Origin: Herpetosiphonaceae bacterium
GTDB lineage: Bacteria; Chloroflexota; Chloroflexia; Chloroflexales; Kallotenuaceae
Assembly: GCA_030147335.1 (NCBI GenBank)
Contig: JASKZZ010000520.1
Coordinates: forward strand, 1-10,289
Direction: 5' to 3'
DNA: 10,289 nucleotides
Below the pieces are notes generated by a model that saw only the letters and a program-made list of their open reading frames with translations, searched no databases and was not told the origin of the DNA. Both the position numbers and the translations under genes were made by a program. Shown here in pieces: positions 7,130 through 10,289 of this stretch (its first letter is position 1; the number at the start of each line of letters is the position of its first letter).

Positions 7130-7131
7130 TG

Positions 7132-8193
7132 CTAGGGCAACGGCACTGGTGTCGGCACGAGGGTAGAAACCGGCGTCGACTTGGCCTCATTCAGATATAG
7201 CGCACGGCCAAGCAACCCAACCTGAACCTCGTCCTGCGTTCCTGCGTGCTGAGGATGCAGCTCAAGCCGTGCTCGTTGAAAATATTGCACTGTGTGATAT
7301 TGCTTAGTCTCTGGCAAAATCTCAATGATCTCTTCGCTAATCGGGTAGCCGAACACGTCGAGACCACCATGCGTTTCCCAGTAGTCAAGGAACTTGCCAC
7401 CAACGCCATGTGACGTTTCAGCAAAAAAGCGCAGCCCTGGTTGATTCGGAAAGAACACCTGAGTCGGAAACAAACGGCCATCGGTATATTCATGCCCAAC
7501 CAGACCTGACTGAATCTCATAAGGTGTGCCGGCGAGTTCGGGCCAATGCTCAAGCCGCGTCCGCTCAAACCATTGCACCTGCCGACCGTTGACCGTCTGG
7601 ATTGGACCAATTGGCCGCCCAAAAACACGCAGCCCATCGTGAACCGTGTAGAACGGCACGAATAATGGATTAATGTTGGGATCGATTGATGGAATTGAGT
7701 TGCGCGCGTCAACACCGCCTGCATTGGGCAATCCCGTTCCAATCTGGCTGTTAACGTCACCACCTGCGTTTCGCGCCGCAAGCTCTGCTGCTGTAGCTGA
7801 GGGACTCGATAAAATTGTCGAGAAGGCTCCACCTGCGCTGTTGGCCGCAGCAGAGCCATCATTGGCGCGACCAAAGCTCGGCAACCGTCCTGTAACGGCC
7901 AGCAAAAAGAGGAGCAAGATCAGCAGAATGAGACCGACAACCAGCTTCGACGGAGCTTCCCGGTTTGCCTCTTCACGTAAGGCTGTCGAACTCTCGGCGG
8001 TTGTGTCGGCAACCTCGGTGTCAAGCTCATCGCGCAGCGTTACACGACGCTGTTCAAGCTCGCGTTCAGCGGCACGCTGCGCTGCTCCCTTAATTTCTTC
8101 TTCCCGCACGCTTGGCAGATCGGCGCGCAGCCTGTTTTCAAGCTCGCGATCAAACAGCGCTTGCTCGGCAGCAGTATAACTATCCTGAGCCAT
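7132..8193 (-). CDS. Membrane-anchored protein with two Chloroflexota-type extracellular repeats
   Basis: A 353-residue protein of unknown function. Residues 1-83 are highly charged (Glu/Arg-rich, probably helical or coiled coil) and cytoplasmic. A membrane span at about 84-101 (LVVGLILLILLLFLLAVTG region) is followed by a Ser/Ala/Asn-rich linker to about 175. Then come two copies of one module: copy A at about 180-233 (GLRVFGRPI ... QVQWFERTRLEHWPELAG ... GLVG) and copy B at about 267-330 (GLDVFGYPI ... TVQYFQRARLELHPQHAG ... GLLG). The tail is Thr/Pro/Val-rich (STPVSTLVPTPVPLP). Modules of this kind recur in secreted Chloroflexota proteins; to my knowledge no function is established. The start ATG has AAGGA 8 nt upstream, inside the last codons of the HIT gene, whose stop lies 2 nt before the ATG, so translation is probably coupled. 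A surface or envelope role is inferred from topology only. Confidence 0.85.
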   Translation of the reverse strand: MAQDSYTAAEQALFDRELENRLRADLPSVREEEIKGAAQRAAERELEQRRVTLRDELDTEVADTTAESSTALREEANREAPSKLVVGLILLILLLFLLAVTGRLPSFGRANDGSAAANSAGGAFSTILSSPSATAAELAARNAGGDVNSQIGTGLPNAGGVDARNSIPSIDPNINPLFVPFYTVHDGLRVFGRPIGPIQTVNGRQVQWFERTRLEHWPELAGTPYEIQSGLVGHEYTDGRLFPTQVFFPNQPGLRFFAETSHGVGGKFLDYWETHGGLDVFGYPISEEIIEILPETKQYHTVQYFQRARLELHPQHAGTQDEVQVGLLGRALYLNEAKSTPVSTLVPTPVPLP

Positions 8194-8195
8194 TG

Positions 8196-8609
8196 TTACG
8201 TTCCTTCTGCGGCGCGTAATTCAGCGGCGAGGGCGCCCAATGCAGCATGATCTGTTTCGCCCGGCTGCCACGAGCCAACGGCTCGGTCGCCATGCCAACG
8301 CGGAATCACATGCACATGGTAGTGAAATACATCCTGCCCTGCCGCTTTTCCATTATTCTGCATAATCTTTACGCCATCCACCTGTAAACCCTTTTGCAGA
8401 ATACGGGCCACGGCCTGTGACGTTTGTGCAGTTGCTGCTAGTGCCTTGGGTGTGATGCTAAATAAATCAGCGGCGTGCTGCTTGGGAATAACCAGTGTAT
8501 GACCACGCGTTGCCGGATGGATGTCAAGAAACGCCAGCGTGTGGTCATCCTCGTACACCATATGTGACGGAATCTCGCCGGCAATAATGCGACAGAAAAT
8601 ACAATTCAT
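8196..8609 (-). CDS. HIT-family (histidine triad) nucleotide hydrolase/transferase
   Basis: A 137-residue cytoplasmic protein of the HIT superfamily, Hint-like branch, typically a homodimer hydrolysing AMP-linked substrates such as adenosine phosphoramidates. The catalytic triad motif HYHVHVI is at 96-102, with H98 the expected nucleophile position. CIFC (C3, C6) together with a downstream His (H45) and H96 matches the zinc site seen in many bacterial HIT proteins. The conserved helper segments FLDIHPATRGHTLVIPKQH (27-45) and NNGKAAGQDVFH (85-96) are present. ATG at 8609 is preferred over the in-frame ATG at 8627, because it gives the family N-terminus MNCIFCRIIAGEIPS and has GAGGAG 3 nt upstream. 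It lies 51 bp downstream of the polX-like gene and 2 bp upstream of the membrane repeat protein gene. The substrate in this organism is unknown. Confidence 0.94.
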   Translation of the reverse strand: MNCIFCRIIAGEIPSHMVYEDDHTLAFLDIHPATRGHTLVIPKQHAADLFSITPKALAATAQTSQAVARILQKGLQVDGVKIMQNNGKAAGQDVFHYHVHVIPRWHGDRAVGSWQPGETDHAALGALAAELRAAEGT

Positions 8610-8612
8610 ACA

Positions 8613-8618
8613 CTCCTC
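8613..8618 (-). promoter_or_regulatory. Shine-Dalgarno site deciding the HIT start
   Basis: GAGGAG on the minus strand precedes the ATG at 8609 by 3 nt. The upstream ATG at 8627 would place this site inside the coding region. Confidence 0.6.
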
Positions 8619-8660
8619 AGCTAGCATGTATCAATAGTGCGATAAACGATTGAAAGACGG

Positions 8661-10289
8661 CTATTGCGGCTTGATCTGCTCCCACGGCTGACAGTTAACC
8701 ACATCGTGCCTGCTTGCCCAACCCCGTCGCGCTGTCAGCACGCCGTACTCAATATTTGGTAGATCAACGCTACGATGAGCATCGCTGTCAATGCTGATCT
8801 TGATGCCCATATCAATCGCGCGTTTGACCAGTTCGGCGTCGATGTCCAAACGCTCGTACGCGCCATCAACCTCAAGCACTGTGCCAGTCTCCACCGCCGC
8901 CTCAAAGATCGCATCGAGATCAAGGTCAGCGCCTTGACGACGCAGCAGCTTCCGACCTGTCAAGTGGCCAATGCAATCAACATGCGGGTTACGGATTGCG
9001 TTAAGCACCCGTTGCGTTACAGCAGAGCGCTCTTGCCGCAGGCTGACATGGAGCGAGGCCACAACCCAATCAAGCGTTGCCAAGACATCATCGGACAGTG
9101 CCAGTGATCCGTCAGGCAGCATATCAACCTCGGAGCCTTGCAGCAGCTGAAAATTAATACCCTGGCTGAGTAAATCGGCATTCACAGCATCGATTTCGGC
9201 GCGCTGCTGCTTGAGCCGCTTTGCGTCGAGGCCATTAACCATGCCCATGTAGAAGCTATGATCGGTAATGACATAATACTGATAGCCACGCGCAATTGCT
9301 GCTGCTGCAACCTCGGCAATCGTGCCGCGACCATCGCTCCACTCTGTATGGGTATGCATGTCTGCGCGTAGATCGGCTAGCTCAACAAGTTGTGGCAGTT
9401 TACCCAACGACGCCGCTTCGATCTCACCCCAGCCTTCACGAAGCTCGGGTGGAATAAGCGGCAGCCCAAGCATGTCATAGAGCACTGTTTCGTTCGGCGT
9501 CGGCAGCCGATCACCATCTCGCAGCAGTCCTGATTCGGTTAGGTTCAAGCCTCGCTCATCGGCACGCTTTTGCAATTGCTCACGATGGGTTGTGCTTCCC
9601 GTCGCCCATGCCAACGCACCTCCCCATATATCGGGGCTGACGATTCGCAGCGAGCATTGCTTGCCGTTGTGTAGTCTGGCTCGAACCAGGCCATCTTCAA
9701 CTGACTCAACAGCCGCGATTTGGGGCAATGCAGTGAACGCGTTTTGCGCAGCCTCAACATCTAGGGCAGCGGCGACAAGGTTAAGATCGCCAATTGTCGG
9801 CGCATTGCGACGCAGCGATCCGGCGTACGCTAGCTCGGCAAGGCCACCACTAGCGTCTCCATATGATGATACAAGATCGCGCGCCAGGGGAAGCATTTCG
9901 CCCAGGAGAAAGCGGGAAGGAGCTTCATGCTTAGCAACTAATCCTTCAATGATCCGCGCTTCGAGCTTGGCTCCTAGCCCTTTGAGTGTTCGTATTTGGC
10001 CGCTCCGCGCCGCCTGTTCCAACGCGCCAACGTCGGCAACACCAAGCTCCTGGTACAAACGCAGCGCCGTTTTTGGCCCAACTCCCGGTACACGCACAAT
10101 GTTCAACACGCCATCCGGCACTTGCTCACGCAGCCGCTCACGAAATGGCATCGAGCCGGTTGTAAGCAGCTCGGTTATTTTAGCGCAGATTGCTGGCCCT
10201 ACACCCGGTATATTGTCAAGTGATCCCGCCTCAAGATGATCGTACAAGCTCGTGGGCAGCTCATCAATGGTGTCGGCAGCGCGAGCATA
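8661..10289 (-). CDS. polX: PolX/PHP family DNA repair protein, probably polymerase-inactive (5' end missing)
   Basis: 542 C-terminal residues are visible and the frame is open to the window edge (YARAADTIDELP...); compared with about 570-residue relatives, roughly 30 residues are missing. Numbered from the codon at 10289: helix-hairpin-helix elements IPGVGPAI (27-34), VPGVGPKTALRL (67-78) and LKGLGAKL (102-109); a PolX palm from about 150 with GSLRRNAPTIGDLNLV (157-172); a PHP domain at about 305-542. PHP metal ligands are all there: HTH (312-314), DH (343-344), E387, H414, H442, DAH (503-505). Bacterial PolX proteins fill short gaps with the palm and use PHP for 3'-5' exonuclease, AP-endonuclease or 3'-phosphatase activity. 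Here the palm reads GDLN instead of GDxD (N170) and CSLR instead of xDLR (S213), so only one of three catalytic aspartates remains. No frameshift or stop is seen. It heads the HIT gene on the same strand. Confidence 0.93.
   Translation of the reverse strand, partial: YARAADTIDELPTSLYDHLEAGSLDNIPGVGPAICAKITELLTTGSMPFRERLREQVPDGVLNIVRVPGVGPKTALRLYQELGVADVGALEQAARSGQIRTLKGLGAKLEARIIEGLVAKHEAPSRFLLGEMLPLARDLVSSYGDASGGLAELAYAGSLRRNAPTIGDLNLVAAALDVEAAQNAFTALPQIAAVESVEDGLVRARLHNGKQCSLRIVSPDIWGGALAWATGSTTHREQLQKRADERGLNLTESGLLRDGDRLPTPNETVLYDMLGLPLIPPELREGWGEIEAASLGKLPQLVELADLRADMHTHTEWSDGRGTIAEVAAAAIARGYQYYVITDHSFYMGMVNGLDAKRLKQQRAEIDAVNADLLSQGINFQLLQGSEVDMLPDGSLALSDDVLATLDWVVASLHVSLRQERSAVTQRVLNAIRNPHVDCIGHLTGRKLLRRQGADLDLDAIFEAAVETGTVLEVDGAYERLDIDAELVKRAIDMGIKISIDSDAHRSVDLPNIEYGVLTARRGWASRHDVVNCQPWEQIKPQ

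Noticed and set aside
7191..7874. 227-codon open frame on the minus strand overlapping the membrane repeat protein
   Set aside because: It is a shifted frame inside a gene that has clear internal repeats and a ribosome site; the product looks like random composition.
7673..8179. Ser-rich 168-codon open frame on the plus strand
   Set aside because: Antisense to the charged N-terminal half of the membrane repeat protein; its Ser/Arg richness comes from complementing Glu/Ala-rich codons.
8610..8660. Possible promoter between the polX-like gene and the HIT gene
   Set aside because: Only poor -35/-10 matches (TTTCAA and GATACA) are present in the 51-bp gap; readthrough from the upstream gene is the simpler reading.
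9592..10239. 215-codon open frame on the plus strand
   Set aside because: It is antisense to the polX-like gene, whose HhH, palm and PHP motifs are unmistakable; the antisense product is Arg/Ser-rich with no recognisable domain.

Overview
The window is a gene-dense bacterial chromosomal segment, most likely from the phylum Chloroflexota (Chloroflexales/Herpetosiphon-like). The basis is the combination of a membrane-anchored protein carrying the repeated 'GL-VFG-PI ... V-Q-F-R-RLE' module common in that phylum, Hanks-type kinases with a zinc-ribbon/FHA tail or a propeller tail, and an alpha-type glutamine synthetase. The assignment is by protein style only; no rRNA or other marker is present. 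I see no mobile element, tRNA, rRNA, CRISPR array or origin, and no gene-free stretch above 300 bp (the largest gap is 264 bp).

Left part (1-1937): the 5' part of an mltG-like endolytic transglycosylase gene runs leftward off the window. It is divergent from a rightward gene for a UgtP/MGDG-synthase-type lipid glycosyltransferase. Both are cell-envelope genes and share a 161-bp promoter region.

Middle (1954-5685): two divergently transcribed Ser/Thr protein kinase genes share a 264-bp intergenic region. The leftward one encodes a soluble kinase with a zinc ribbon and a C-terminal phosphothreonine-binding FHA domain. The rightward one encodes a kinase, one membrane span and a TolB-like beta-propeller predicted to lie outside the membrane. 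A perfect 10-8-10 inverted repeat overlaps the predicted promoter of the FHA kinase and looks like an operator.

Right part (5730-10289): four leftward genes follow one another: a PolX/PHP family protein gene (5' end off the window), a HIT-family hydrolase, a membrane-anchored repeat protein and glutamine synthetase glnA. HIT and the repeat protein are separated by 2 bp and are probably translationally coupled. glnA has its own -10 box just past the end of the repeat-protein gene. The PolX protein is the most notable: two of the three polymerase metal-binding aspartates appear replaced (D to N and D to S), while the C-terminal PHP nuclease/phosphatase domain keeps its metal ligands. It may be a polymerase-dead, PHP-active repair protein.

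Starts were chosen by Shine-Dalgarno position, promoter position and family N-termini. They differ from the longest possible frame for both kinases, glnA and the HIT gene.
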